From positions 62,001-126,000 of the forward strand of contig NZ_JACJSC010000009.1 of assembly GCF_014697575.1 (NCBI RefSeq): a stretch of DNA of 64,000 nt, given 5' to 3'. Source of the stretch: Planktothrix sp. FACHB-1365 (lineage in GTDB: Bacteria; Cyanobacteriota; Cyanobacteriia; Cyanobacteriales; Microcoleaceae). The translations under genes and the position numbers were made by a program. Positions 55,298 through 63,949 of this stretch are shown piece by piece. A model generated the notes under the pieces. It made no database searches. It saw only the letters and a list, made by a program, of their open reading frames with translations, and was not told the DNA's origin. Positions within the stretch are counted from its first letter, which is position 1. Each line of letters starts with the position of its first letter.

Positions 55298-55984
55298 TTA
55301 ATTTAAGCCAACCGCTTCATTAGCTCGTTGTTCCCGTTTCTTCCGTTCGGCTTGGGTCATTTCTTCAATCATGATGCGGGCTTGCGCCACTTTTTCAAGA
55401 TTGCTGCGATAGAGATCTAAATCCTTGATCAGTTTATCTTGAGGCAAGTGTAACGCTTCAGCCAGTTGAGTTAAGATTTGTTCTCCTGTAGCTTTGTCAT
55501 GAATTCCATGGGGATCAGCCACCTCTAACAAGGTAAATAAACCAATGGCATACAAACGACTGTATTTCCATTTGGGGTTAGTTGCGACGCTTCGGAAATA
55601 TCCTAGCAACTCAGTCTCCGCAACTTGATCAGGAGAAGCCTTTAAATTAACAATTAAATCTTTAACCGATAGAGTTTTGGCTAATTCTGTTAAGTGTTGA
55701 GCATCACCCCGATATTTTTGCGGGTCATCTTGTTCTGCTTTGATCAGCGCATTAAAAATCGAGTCTTGATCGGATGATGGTTGATACCCTTGCATAAAGC
55801 GATCAAAAGCTGTTACAACACCCAACGCATAAATGGGGTCATAGCTAAAGTCAACATTGACCGAGAGCAAGTGCATTTCCACCATCAACTCCTCGACCAC
55901 ACGACGATAGATGGAATTGATCGGGCGAGTGTGTAGACTATAAAAAGTACGCTTTGTATCTGAAACCGTGCGGATGTTGTTCAC
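55298..55984 (-). CDS. thf1: Thylakoid formation protein Thf1 (Psb29)
   Basis: Thf1/Psb29 supports photosystem II assembly and repair and interacts with FtsH proteases. The 228-residue product starts MNNIRTVSDTKRTFYSLHTR and continues with typical family features (PINSIYRRVVEELMVEMHLL, FDRFMQGYQP). It ends in a coiled-coil tail (RIMIEEMTQAERKKREQRAN). The length matches other cyanobacterial homologues. It is convergent with comFB, and an inverted repeat (AGGTTCAG/CTGAACCT) lies between the two. Its presence confirms the oxygenic-phototroph origin. Confidence 0.95.
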   Translation of the reverse strand: MNNIRTVSDTKRTFYSLHTRPINSIYRRVVEELMVEMHLLSVNVDFSYDPIYALGVVTAFDRFMQGYQPSSDQDSIFNALIKAEQDDPQKYRGDAQHLTELAKTLSVKDLIVNLKASPDQVAETELLGYFRSVATNPKWKYSRLYAIGLFTLLEVADPHGIHDKATGEQILTQLAEALHLPQDKLIKDLDLYRSNLEKVAQARIMIEEMTQAERKKREQRANEAVGLN

Positions 55985-56078
55985 AAGCCAATCTTAAAAG
56001 GGACTAAATACTATTTTAATTTTTTTGGGTTCAGGATTTTGAATCCTAGCAATTAAACAATCACAACGGAAACAACCA

Positions 56079-56705
56079 ATGGTAATATCCCCTGAACTCA
56101 GAGCTTTAGCGGAATATATGGCGGGAGAGTTTAATAATCAAGCCCAAGCCTTGGCTGACCCGGTTTGGTATGTCCATTTACACCTCTGGCATCGTCCAGT
56201 TCCCCTGAATCTATTTTCCGAACCCAGCTTGATCCTCTTTGCTGAACAAGCTAATATTGTTAACCTGAATCAACCCTATCGTCCTCGGTTTATTCAGTTA
56301 CGCCCCTCCCTTAATCCTGAGTTCCCTTTAGAGGCTCAATATTATATGCCTCAAAATATTTCTCAGGTGCAAGGTGCTGGACAAGATCCAGAACGGTTAC
56401 AACATCTTACCCCAGAGGATTTAAAACTTTTGCCCGGTTGTACCTTAAATATTACTTATCAAGTCTTAAGCCCTAATCATTATCGATTCAAAGCCATACC
56501 TCCAAAAGACCAAATCTGTTGCTTTAGTTATCAAAACAAAACCTATCAAGTTGAATTGGGTTTTGAAGCCACCCCCGATGAATTTTTCAGTTATGACAAA
56601 GGAATTGACCCTAGCACTGGAAAACCATTGTGGGGCGCGATGTTAGGGCCATTTCAATTCCAAAAACAATCTTGTTTTGCCTCGTTACTGCCTAATGACC
56701 TTTAA
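56079..56705 (+). CDS. CpcT/CpeT-family phycobilin lyase
   Basis: The 208-residue product belongs to the CpcT/CpeT family, which attaches a phycobilin to a Cys of phycobiliprotein beta subunits (Cys153 of phycocyanin for CpcT). Family motifs include LAEYMAGEFNNQAQA, YVHLHLWHRPVPL, SLILFAEQANI, a YRPRFIQL strand and GFEATPDEFFSYDKGID. It could be CpcT (phycocyanobilin) or CpeT (phycoerythrobilin); the sequence alone does not decide. It is divergent from thf1, 94 bp away, both serving the photosynthetic apparatus. Confidence 0.85.
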   Translation: MVISPELRALAEYMAGEFNNQAQALADPVWYVHLHLWHRPVPLNLFSEPSLILFAEQANIVNLNQPYRPRFIQLRPSLNPEFPLEAQYYMPQNISQVQGAGQDPERLQHLTPEDLKLLPGCTLNITYQVLSPNHYRFKAIPPKDQICCFSYQNKTYQVELGFEATPDEFFSYDKGIDPSTGKPLWGAMLGPFQFQKQSCFASLLPNDL

Positions 56706-56876
56706 TCTCAACCTAAACTGAAAATTTGTTCAGATTAGGCTTCTGCTGAGAGACGTACAGAAGTACGCCTCTTGTTTTGACAGAAAGCCAAGTCGGGTTA
56801 GCGTGCCGTGATCTGATTTCCACTGGCTCTTTTCAGGGGGCGACAAGAGAGATAGAAAGATTACTGGATAAGCTTG

Positions 56877-57311
56877 CTATTTTTCTGTGGGTTTATGGGT
56901 CTCTAACCCTCCCCGGCCCTGTCTGGGTTGGGGGCGATTGTCCCCCCCTGAACTTTCTCTTACCCCACCTTCAAGGGCTTCATCTTCCGTCTCAAAAATT
57001 TCAAAGACAGAATCCATCATGGTCACCTCAAATACCAGTTTGGCTTCTGGATGAACATTACAAATTCGGAAGCTACCCTTCACTTTGTCAGCATCTCGCA
57101 TTCCAGCAACCAGTGAAGTCAGACCCGAACTATCAATAAAGTTCACTTGACCTAGATTTACTACGACATGGCGACTCAATTTAGATATACATTCCTGCAA
57201 CTTGAGGCGGAATTGCCAAGCTGTTGTGATGTCTAGGCGCCCTGTTGGTGCTAAGACAATGACCTTTGTACCATCCTGGGTCGTATGTTCTTTTTGATCG
57301 ATATGAATCAC
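56877..57311 (-). CDS. STAS-domain anti-sigma factor antagonist
   Basis: The 144-residue product has a STAS domain (about 1-112). The phosphorylatable Ser is in VNFIDSSGLTSLVAG. A conserved strand is VIVLAPTGRLDITTAW. Such proteins act in partner-switching cascades, in which an anti-sigma kinase phosphorylates this Ser. The C-terminal tail (EGGVRESSGGDNRPQPRQGR) is acidic-to-basic and disordered, an unusual extension. No anti-sigma kinase gene is nearby, so its partners lie elsewhere. Confidence 0.88.
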   Translation of the reverse strand: MIHIDQKEHTTQDGTKVIVLAPTGRLDITTAWQFRLKLQECISKLSRHVVVNLGQVNFIDSSGLTSLVAGMRDADKVKGSFRICNVHPEAKLVFEVTMMDSVFEIFETEDEALEGGVRESSGGDNRPQPRQGRGGLETHKPTEK

Positions 57312-57370
57312 TGACCGTCCCCTCGGAATTTTTGATATTGCGTTGGTTGCTTATCTGACAGTAGTTTAAC

Positions 57371-58414
57371 TTAGACCTGTGAGTTGGGAGCAGTCCAGTT
57401 CGCCCAATCTTGAGGCTTCAAGAATGTCTCATACAGTTCTGCTTCTGGGGTTCCAGGTTCTGGCTGATAGCCATATTCCCATCGTACCAAAGGCGGTAAA
57501 GACATGAGAATGGACTCGGTGCGACCATTGGTTTGTAATCCAAAAATCGTTCCTCGATCATAAACCAAGTTGAATTCCACATATCGACCTCGCCGATATA
57601 ATTGGAACTGTCGTTCTCGATCTCCGTATTCATGAGAACGCCGCCGTTCTACAATCGGCCCATAAGCAGGTAGAAAAACTTGTCCACAGTCTTGAATAAA
57701 ACTGAACAAAGATTCCCAATCTCTCGAATCTGGGGTTCCCACTTCATTACTATACAAGGCTGCTGTTCCTTTCGGATCAGGGCCTTTATAAAGTTGACTT
57801 TGGGGATCTTGATAGTCAAAAAAGATGCCCCCTATCCCTCGCGTTTCTTGGCGATGTTTCAAATAGAAATATTCATCACACCAACGTTTGAATACAGGAT
57901 AATACTCTTGATGGTGGCGATCGCAAGCTTGTTTTAAGGTTTGATGAAAATGGTGAGCATCTTCAGCAAAGGGATAATAGGGCGTTAAATCAGCACCGCC
58001 TCCAAACCACCACACAGGCCCCGCTTCAAAATAGCGATAATTAAGGTGTACCGTTGGAATATAGGGATTGCGGGGATGCAGTACCATTGAGGTTCCTGTG
58101 GCATAAAATCCCTGTCCGGCTGCCTCTGGGCGTTGTGCCAGAATCGAAGGAGGCAATGTTTCGCCCCAAACTTCGGAGAAATTCACTCCCCCTTGTTCAA
58201 ACACATCCCCATCGCTGATTACACGAGTCCGACCGCCACCGCCTTCTGGACGATCCCAAGCGTCCTCTCTAAATTTGCCAAGGCCATCGAGTTTTTCTAA
58301 GCCTTGACAAATTTCATCCTGGATTTGTTTCATAAACTCACTGACACGGGTTTTGGAGTCAGTCGGAGGGGTCAACTGGGGCGTAGTAATTTCCGATACC
58401 TGAGAAGCTGTCAT
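57371..58414 (-). CDS. hemF: Oxygen-dependent coproporphyrinogen III oxidase HemF
   Basis: HemF decarboxylates coproporphyrinogen III to protoporphyrinogen IX with O2, in the haem and chlorophyll pathway. The 347-residue product has the family signature [20 protein letters not shown] with DLTPYY next, plus GGIFFDYQ and [20 protein letters not shown]. An extra N-terminal segment of about 25 residues ([20 protein letters not shown]) is disordered. The start is the ATG at 58414. The promoter faces the mrp gene across a 301-bp gap. Confidence 0.95.
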   Translation of the reverse strand: MTASQVSEITTPQLTPPTDSKTRVSEFMKQIQDEICQGLEKLDGLGKFREDAWDRPEGGGGRTRVISDGDVFEQGGVNFSEVWGETLPPSILAQRPEAAGQGFYATGTSMVLHPRNPYIPTVHLNYRYFEAGPVWWFGGGADLTPYYPFAEDAHHFHQTLKQACDRHHQEYYPVFKRWCDEYFYLKHRQETRGIGGIFFDYQDPQSQLYKGPDPKGTAALYSNEVGTPDSRDWESLFSFIQDCGQVFLPAYGPIVERRRSHEYGDRERQFQLYRRGRYVEFNLVYDRGTIFGLQTNGRTESILMSLPPLVRWEYGYQPEPGTPEAELYETFLKPQDWANWTAPNSQV

Positions 58415-58715
58415 AATTTTTTTTTAACCTATCTGGTTTGGCGAACCATTTGTTTTAATCTCGCCAAGCGTTATGATCATGTCTATATTGTGTCCCTGGA
58501 GTCAAGTGGCTAATGGCTGCTTCTGTCCTAAAATCCTGAGACTGTAAATCTTCTTTACTTTAATTTGAAGTTAGCTTAAGCCTTTTTAAGACTTATTATC
58601 AAAATATGAAGAGCCGTTAAATTGCCGAATTCTTGAATAATAGACGTGGGATAGACTCTCTACTCCCGACAATAGCCATTTATTCATCGCTTAAACTGGA
58701 AACACCTGATTCAAT
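58415..58715. other. 301-bp divergent promoter region of hemF and mrp
   Basis: No gene is seen. TTGGCGA (58438-58444) and TCGCCAA (58461-58467) form a 7-bp inverted repeat 24 bp upstream of the hemF start; it could be an operator or an mRNA hairpin. The half towards mrp holds AT-rich DNA. No known regulator site could be assigned with confidence. Confidence 0.45.
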
Positions 58716-59777
58716 ATGCTTGATTTCAACACAGTCTTAGAGGTGTTACGACCTGTACAAGACCCTGAACTCCAAAAGAGTTTGGTGGAATTAAACATGA
58801 TTCGTAACCTGAAAATCCAAGGGGGTGAGGTTAGCTTTACCTTAGTTCTGACCACGCCTGCTTGTCCCCTACGGGAATTTATCGTTGAAGATTGCCAAAA
58901 AGCGGTTAAACAGCTACCTGGGGTAGAAACGGTTATTGTTGATGTCACCGCCGAAACGCCTCAACAAAAAGCTTTACCTGACCGTCAAGGAATTCCAGGG
59001 GTTAAAAATATTCTAGCCATTTCCAGTGGCAAAGGAGGCGTCGGAAAAAGTACCGTTGCGGTTAATGTCGCCGTTGCCTTAGCTCAAATGGGAGCTAAAG
59101 TTGGGTTAATTGATGCGGATATTTATGGCCCGAATGATCCCACCATGTTAGGGTTAGCGGATGCTCAAGTCATGGTGCAGCAAAGTCCCCAAGGAGAAGT
59201 CCTAGAACCTGCATTTAATCATGGGGTAAAGTTGGTTTCGATGGCATTCCTCATCGATAAAGATCAACCTGTGATTTGGCGTGGCCCGATGTTAAATGGG
59301 ATTATTCGTCAATTTCTCTATCAAGTAAATTGGGGTGAATTAGATTATCTTTTGGTGGATATGCCACCCGGAACTGGAGATGCTCAACTGACTCTCGCCC
59401 AAGCCGTCCCCATGTCGGGGGTCGTGATCGTTACAACGCCTCAGTTAGTTTCCCTCCTTGACTCCCGCAAAGGCTTAAAAATGTTCCAACAGTTGGGCGT
59501 TTCGGTGTTGGGAATTGTGGAAAATATGAGTTATTTTATCCCCCCTGATGCCCCGGATAAAAAATACGATATTTTTGGTTCTGGGGGAGGCGAAAAAACC
59601 GCTCACGAGCTTGGTGTTCCCTTACTGGGTGCTATTCCTTTAGAAATGCCTGTGCGAGAAGGAGGAGACGCAGGAATTCCCATTGTAATTTCTGATCCTA
59701 ACTCAGCTTCGGCTTTAGAATTAACTGCGATCGCCCAACGCATCGCCGGAAAAGTCTCGGTTTTCGCTTTAACTTAG
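58716..59777 (+). CDS. Mrp/ApbC-family iron-sulfur carrier ATPase
   Basis: The 353-residue product carries Fe-S clusters to apo-proteins. It has an N-terminal MIP18/DUF59 domain (about 1-80; VLEVLRPVQDPELQKSLVEL) and a P-loop ATPase domain with the deviant Walker A SSGKGGVGKSTVAVNVAVAL, switch DADIYGPNDPTMLG, and GPMLNGIIRQFLYQV. The usual bacterial CxxC in the VENMSYF loop is replaced here (FIPPDAPDKKYDIFGSGGG). I cannot see an alternative cluster-binding Cys pair in that loop. The length is normal. Confidence 0.9.
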   Translation: MLDFNTVLEVLRPVQDPELQKSLVELNMIRNLKIQGGEVSFTLVLTTPACPLREFIVEDCQKAVKQLPGVETVIVDVTAETPQQKALPDRQGIPGVKNILAISSGKGGVGKSTVAVNVAVALAQMGAKVGLIDADIYGPNDPTMLGLADAQVMVQQSPQGEVLEPAFNHGVKLVSMAFLIDKDQPVIWRGPMLNGIIRQFLYQVNWGELDYLLVDMPPGTGDAQLTLAQAVPMSGVVIVTTPQLVSLLDSRKGLKMFQQLGVSVLGIVENMSYFIPPDAPDKKYDIFGSGGGEKTAHELGVPLLGAIPLEMPVREGGDAGIPIVISDPNSASALELTAIAQRIAGKVSVFALT

Positions 59778-59796
59778 GGGTGTTGACTGTTGACGG

Positions 59797-59823
59797 GTAC
59801 GGGCGGGGATACCCCGCCCCTAC
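59797..59823. repeat. REP-like palindrome
   Basis: GGGCGGGGATACCCCGCCCC-type inverted repeat lies 20 bp after the mrp stop. Its right edge CCCCTAC matches that of the GTAGGGGCGAGG palindromes near 63 kb, so it may belong to the same dispersed family with a changed loop. It could also act as a terminator-like barrier. Confidence 0.6.
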
Positions 59824-59845
59824 ATTTTGGGATAATTTTAATATT

Positions 59846-61246
59846 TTAATCACCGCCAGATAGAATATAGTTTTGCATCACAGAATCAACTGTAAAAACT
59901 ATCTCATTGTCTAAATTGTGTTTTTCAATTAATCCTCGTCTTTCTAAGGAAAGCAGCACTTTAAACAGTTGATTTTGAGCTTCAGAAAATTGTTCTAATA
60001 ATTGTGATAGTAGAAGAGGTTGAGGGTGGGAAGACAGAAATGTGATCGCCTGTTTTTCTAATTCCGATAATCGCTGATACTGTTGTTGTAAAATTTGGCT
60101 TAATTCATCTCCTAAACATACGGGTTGATAACTGATATATTGGCTGAGTTTACCTCCAAATAATTGCTGAATTAAATAATTAACCAATTTTAAATAAAGG
60201 GGATTTCCTCGAAATAAATAAATTAATTCTGGGTAATTTTCTTCATCCTGTAATCCTTGATTTCTCAACAGTTCCGTTGCTTTTTCTCCTAAACCTGTTA
60301 AGGAAAATAATTGAGTTAAACTATTCTCTCCACTTAAAGTAACGACTTCTAAAGGTGGTTCCCAACTATTGAATAGTAAACAACTATTATGGGTTAATTC
60401 TCCGATGAGTTTAAACAGTTTACTATAGTTTTGATATTCAGGTTTATAATGACCAGCCAGTTGACCTTCTTTAAATAGACACTGAACATCATCTAAGATA
60501 ATTAAACAACGGCGATCGCGTAAATATCCTAATAAAGTTGCTAATTGACCATCCAGATCATCAGGAAAATTTAATTTGGTTTGATTAGATAAAAATTGAA
60601 TCAACTCTTTTAAGGTTATTTCTAAACAGGAAAAGCTACGAAGACTGCGCCAAATAATATAATCAAATTCTGTTTTGATCAGTTCAATGAGATGACGGGC
60701 GATCGCACTTTTTCCCATTCCCCTTATTCCTAAAATACCAATCGTTCGACATTGTTTTTCTAGGATTAATTGTTTTAGAGTATTGAGTTCAGACGTGCGA
60801 TCGTAAAATGTTTTTAATTCGGGTGCATCTCTTAAATCAATTTGCGGTTTTATGATAGAATATTGTTGATTTTCCGTTGCTGTTGGTGGGGCGTTTTGTT
60901 TCGCTTCTGGAGGTTTTGTTGAGTCTCCACAAAAACTAATCTTTCCGATTTTCACATCATTACAAAAGTAAGAATGACTACTATTATTTAATTGAATTCT
61001 TCCTAATGTAGAGCGTAGATTCGATTTATTAACAACTTCTCCAACTTCCTCTGAGATCACCTGCCATAATTCCGATGCAGTTTTTCTCACATGAGGTTCA
61101 GTACAGTTGTATTGGTTAGCAATATCGTTGTATTTTTGGCTATCCCACACCCCCATTAAAATTGCTTCTTGCACACTACTCAAATGTTTTCCAGTTTTTT
61201 CAAATACTACTTGGTCAACCCATGTAAGCATTTCATCAAAGTCCAT
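59846..61246 (-). CDS. NB-ARC/STAND ATPase with VMAP-type N-terminal HTH
   Basis: The 466-residue product starts with a helix-turn-helix domain typical of VMAP (vWA-MoxR-associated) proteins: VDQVVFEKTGKHLSSVQEAI, then YNDIANQYNCTEPHVRKTAS. The ATPase has Walker A GILGIRGMGKSAIARHLIEL (about 168-187), Walker B RRCLIILDDVQ and a downstream winged-helix region (LSELEKQAITFLSSHPQPLL). The usual C-terminal WD40 or TPR sensor repeats of this class are absent: the frame ends after the winged helix. Such ATPases occur in conflict or signalling systems; its role here is unknown. Confidence 0.8.
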   Translation of the reverse strand: MDFDEMLTWVDQVVFEKTGKHLSSVQEAILMGVWDSQKYNDIANQYNCTEPHVRKTASELWQVISEEVGEVVNKSNLRSTLGRIQLNNSSHSYFCNDVKIGKISFCGDSTKPPEAKQNAPPTATENQQYSIIKPQIDLRDAPELKTFYDRTSELNTLKQLILEKQCRTIGILGIRGMGKSAIARHLIELIKTEFDYIIWRSLRSFSCLEITLKELIQFLSNQTKLNFPDDLDGQLATLLGYLRDRRCLIILDDVQCLFKEGQLAGHYKPEYQNYSKLFKLIGELTHNSCLLFNSWEPPLEVVTLSGENSLTQLFSLTGLGEKATELLRNQGLQDEENYPELIYLFRGNPLYLKLVNYLIQQLFGGKLSQYISYQPVCLGDELSQILQQQYQRLSELEKQAITFLSSHPQPLLLSQLLEQFSEAQNQLFKVLLSLERRGLIEKHNLDNEIVFTVDSVMQNYILSGGD

Positions 61247-61633
61247 CTGACTTAAATATTACAAATGATTGAGAATTATCCCACATTTTCCAATTTTTTG
61301 CAACTCTTTCCTACAAAATCCTACTCATTTTAAATTTTACTCCGAATAAATCTTAACAGATATCCTACAAATTACTACATTTTGCGCCTTTCTAAAATCA
61401 TAAAGATGCTCAATAATAATGCAGTGAAATATTTATTGGTAGTCATTGATTTTCTGGGAACGTATGAACTTTATGAACTTTATGAATCAATCAAAAGTGA
61501 ACTTTGAACAAAAATAGGTGAACTTTATGGATTTACTGGTTCATCTCCTTAAGACTACGATAAGACTGCGTTAACTCAATTCTTGTCTAATCTCAATCAA
61601 AGGGCTATTAAAAAATTAGGAGAACGTGAAATT
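61247..61633. other. 387-bp divergent promoter region with short tandem repeats
   Basis: No gene is seen. Near 61467-61490 GAACTTTAT is repeated in tandem, and related copies (GTGAACTTT, GTGAACTTTATGG) follow. The region serves the NB-ARC gene leftward and the RTX/PPC gene rightward. An open frame enters from a TTG at 61583, but the ATG at 61634 with AGGAGAA at 61618-61624 is the better start. Confidence 0.55.
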
Positions 61634-63043
61634 ATGGTATTGATTCCAAATTCAGCTTTAGGTGCTATTGTCGGTGATGACTCTTCAGAATTTATCTCGT
61701 TAATACCAGGACAATTAGCAGGTTTCCCTCAAGGGGTATTAGTTTTAGGGGGTAATGATACCGTACAAGGTGCAGTCGATAACGAACTGATTAATGGGAA
61801 CCAAGGTTTTGATCAAATTTTTGGGGGCGGTGGTAATGATAACCTATTTGGAGGACAAGAAGATGATCTTCTTGATGGCGGTGTAGGAGATGATATTCTG
61901 TTTGGTAATTTAGGGGCGGATATTATTACTGGTGGAGATGGGAATGATAATCTATTTGGTGGTAAAGATAATGATAATTTGTCAGGTGATTTAGGTAACG
62001 ATATCCTCTCTGGAGATTTCGGGATTGATGCTTTAACAGGAGGTGGAGGAAGCGATATTTTTGTATTAGGAATTGGGGGTGGGGGTGCGGATGTAATTAC
62101 TGATTTTCAAGATAGTGCTGATTTAATGCAATTACCCGCAGGATTTACCTTTAGTAATCTTCGAGTTACAACATCAGGTAATCAAACGGTTATTGCTTTA
62201 GCAACCACAGGTGAAGAATTAGTCCGATTAAATGGTATTCAACCTTCTGTAATTACCAGTGCTGATTTTGTCGGAGGTTCGCCAACTCCAACACCCCAAG
62301 GAGAGCCAGGTAGTAATATTGCTACAGCCCTTGATTTAGGAGTGCTTCCTGATCTACTTAGTTATAGTCAGTTTGTCGGAAAAGATGATCCCAATGATTT
62401 TTATCGTTTTACCCTCCAGAATAACAGTGATTTTAGTCTGGGTTTGGGGGGCGTGAGTAATTCGACTGAAGTTGCTCTTATTAAGGATTTTAACAACAAT
62501 AATCAGATTAATAGTGTAGATGGAGATGTTTTAAATGATGATTATGGATACTCTGGTGATGATACAGAAATTAACCGAGCATTAGAAGCAGGTACTTATT
62601 ATATTTCAGTTTATAATGATTCATCAGCAGGAACTAACTATGATTTAAGGTTGGAAGTCACTTCAAAACCAGCAACAACTCCATCCAACCCAGGAAATAC
62701 ATTAAATACAGCTTTAGACTTGGGTAGCTTGAGTTCAAGTATAAGCTTTACAGACTTTATTGGTAAAACTGATCAAGAAGATATTTATCGCTTCACTCTT
62801 AATCGCAATAGTAATGTTGAAGTGATTGTTGGTGGTGTAAGCCAAGGAATCATTCTTTATCTTATTAAAGATGATAACAACAATGGCCAGATTAATAGTG
62901 TAGATGGAGATATTTTAGATTCTGATTCTGGTAACGTATCAGAAATTACCCAAGCATTAGAAGCAGGTACTTATTACGTTCGAGTTTTTTCAGATGGTGA
63001 GGGAACTAACTATGATCTTCGAGTGAATGTTTCACCTGGTTAA
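61634..63043 (+). CDS. RTX-type calcium-binding protein with two PPC domains
   Basis: The product has about 469 residues. The N-terminal part holds RTX nonapeptides (about residues 65-160; for example GGGGNDNLFGGQEDDLLDGG), which bind Ca2+ and are typical of type I-secreted proteins. A DUF-like beta part follows, and then two PPC (bacterial pre-peptidase C-terminal) domains (about 240-350 and 355-465). Each contains a short Ca-loop-like D-x-N-N-N-x-x-I-N-S-V-D-G-D. No N-terminal signal peptide is seen, as expected for type I export. No catalytic domain is present, so it is probably a surface or matrix protein. Confidence 0.82.
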   Translation: MVLIPNSALGAIVGDDSSEFISLIPGQLAGFPQGVLVLGGNDTVQGAVDNELINGNQGFDQIFGGGGNDNLFGGQEDDLLDGGVGDDILFGNLGADIITGGDGNDNLFGGKDNDNLSGDLGNDILSGDFGIDALTGGGGSDIFVLGIGGGGADVITDFQDSADLMQLPAGFTFSNLRVTTSGNQTVIALATTGEELVRLNGIQPSVITSADFVGGSPTPTPQGEPGSNIATALDLGVLPDLLSYSQFVGKDDPNDFYRFTLQNNSDFSLGLGGVSNSTEVALIKDFNNNNQINSVDGDVLNDDYGYSGDDTEINRALEAGTYYISVYNDSSAGTNYDLRLEVTSKPATTPSNPGNTLNTALDLGSLSSSISFTDFIGKTDQEDIYRFTLNRNSNVEVIVGGVSQGIILYLIKDDNNNGQINSVDGDILDSDSGNVSEITQALEAGTYYVRVFSDGEGTNYDLRVNVSPG

Positions 63044-63119
63044 TTTATCGAAGGTTGGGTGGGTGACAATAAAAAAGATGAGGATCTTAATCGAAAGTTG
63101 AGTAATAATCATGTCCGGT

Positions 63120-63147
63120 GTAGGGGCGAGGCGCGCCTCGCCCCTAC
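63120..63147. repeat. REP-like perfect palindrome, downstream copy
   Basis: This is a perfect 28-bp palindrome whose half is GTAGGGGCGAGGCG. It lies between the RTX gene and the RAYT gene. The ~70 bp to its right (63148-63215) closely match the part of the RAYT gene right of the internal copy (63565-63632), so palindrome and flank were duplicated together. Confidence 0.9.
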
Positions 63148-63219
63148 CGGGAATTGAGGATCAGCAATAGTTTTATAAAAGATTAAAACCCCATCAATAT
63201 AATTCGGGATGATCAAAAT

Positions 63220-63858
63220 TTAAAAGGGAAGATCAATCAGTAATTCACTTTTAATTTTATTTAAAGGCGGATGTTCTGGATCATCTTCCCAACGTAAGGG
63301 ATTTTCAATAATGTATTTTCTAATTGCATTTAAAGCGGTTTCATCTCTGATAATTTCTTCATAATAATCTCGTTGCCAAATTAATCCTTGACCGGAATTA
63401 TTACAAATTCTATTAATAGATTTAGACACGAAAGATTTATACCAACTAACAACAGCACCCAAGGATTTTGGAGCAGTACCATGAGGTTTTTGTGTTAATT
63501 TTGAAGATATTTCTTGTTCTGATAATGACGTTTTGTGTAGGGGTGAGGCGCGCCTCACCCCTACGGGGGATTGAGGATCGGCAATGATTTCATTAAAGAT
63601 TAAAATCCCATGAATATGATTCGGCATGATGATAAAATAGTCTAATTCAACATGAGAGAATTTTTCAGCAATTTGTTGCCAGGTATTAAAAGCGATCGCG
63701 CCTAAAGAATTAAATCGCATTTCCCTTTGAACAATATCTCCAAATAAACATTGTTTTTCTTTCGTGCAAATTGTAACAAAATATCCCCCAGGTTGAGTAT
63801 AATCGTATCCTTTTAAACGAATAGAACGCCGATGATGAATTTGTGGATTATAGGGCAT
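63220..63858 (-). CDS. REP-associated tyrosine transposase (RAYT, Y1 HUH family)
   Basis: The 212-residue product is a single-strand DNA-processing transposase that acts on REP hairpins. The HUH motif is at residues 81-83 (IMPNHIHGIL). The catalytic Tyr is Tyr165 or Tyr166 in WQRDYYEEII. Other RAYT features are RRSIRLKGYDYTQPGGYFVT at the start and YIIENPLRWEDDPEHP at the end. A REP palindrome is embedded in frame and codes for residues 99-108 (VGVRRASPLH), in the variable loop between the two catalytic motifs. Palindromes also flank the gene on both sides. Confidence 0.92.
   Translation of the reverse strand: MPYNPQIHHRRSIRLKGYDYTQPGGYFVTICTKEKQCLFGDIVQREMRFNSLGAIAFNTWQQIAEKFSHVELDYFIIMPNHIHGILIFNEIIADPQSPVGVRRASPLHKTSLSEQEISSKLTQKPHGTAPKSLGAVVSWYKSFVSKSINRICNNSGQGLIWQRDYYEEIIRDETALNAIRKYIIENPLRWEDDPEHPPLNKIKSELLIDLPF
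63537..63564. repeat. REP-like perfect palindrome inside the RAYT reading frame
   Basis: This is a 28-bp perfect palindrome whose half is GTAGGGGTGAGGCG. It differs from the flanking copies by one base in each arm, and the two changes compensate so that the stem stays perfect. It is in frame with the transposase gene. Confidence 0.93.
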
Positions 63859-63921
63859 ATTTTTTTGATGATAAAAATAGATAATCTACATTCGAGGTTG
63901 AAGTTGAAAGTATTCACATCC

Positions 63922-63949
63922 GTAGGGGCGAGGCGCGCCTCGCCCCTAC
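63922..63949. repeat. REP-like perfect palindrome, upstream copy
   Basis: This perfect 28-bp palindrome (half GTAGGGGCGAGGCG) lies 63 bp upstream of the RAYT start. It is identical to the copy at 63120. Flanking REPs on both sides of a RAYT gene are the classic arrangement. Confidence 0.93.

Noticed and set aside
56777-57139. 120-codon plus-strand frame near the STAS gene
   Set aside because: It is antisense to the STAS gene over most of its length and has no motif.
61467-61530. Repeated GAACTTTAT considered as iterons of an origin
   Set aside because: Only two exact tandem copies and two loose ones, no DnaA boxes or replication gene nearby.
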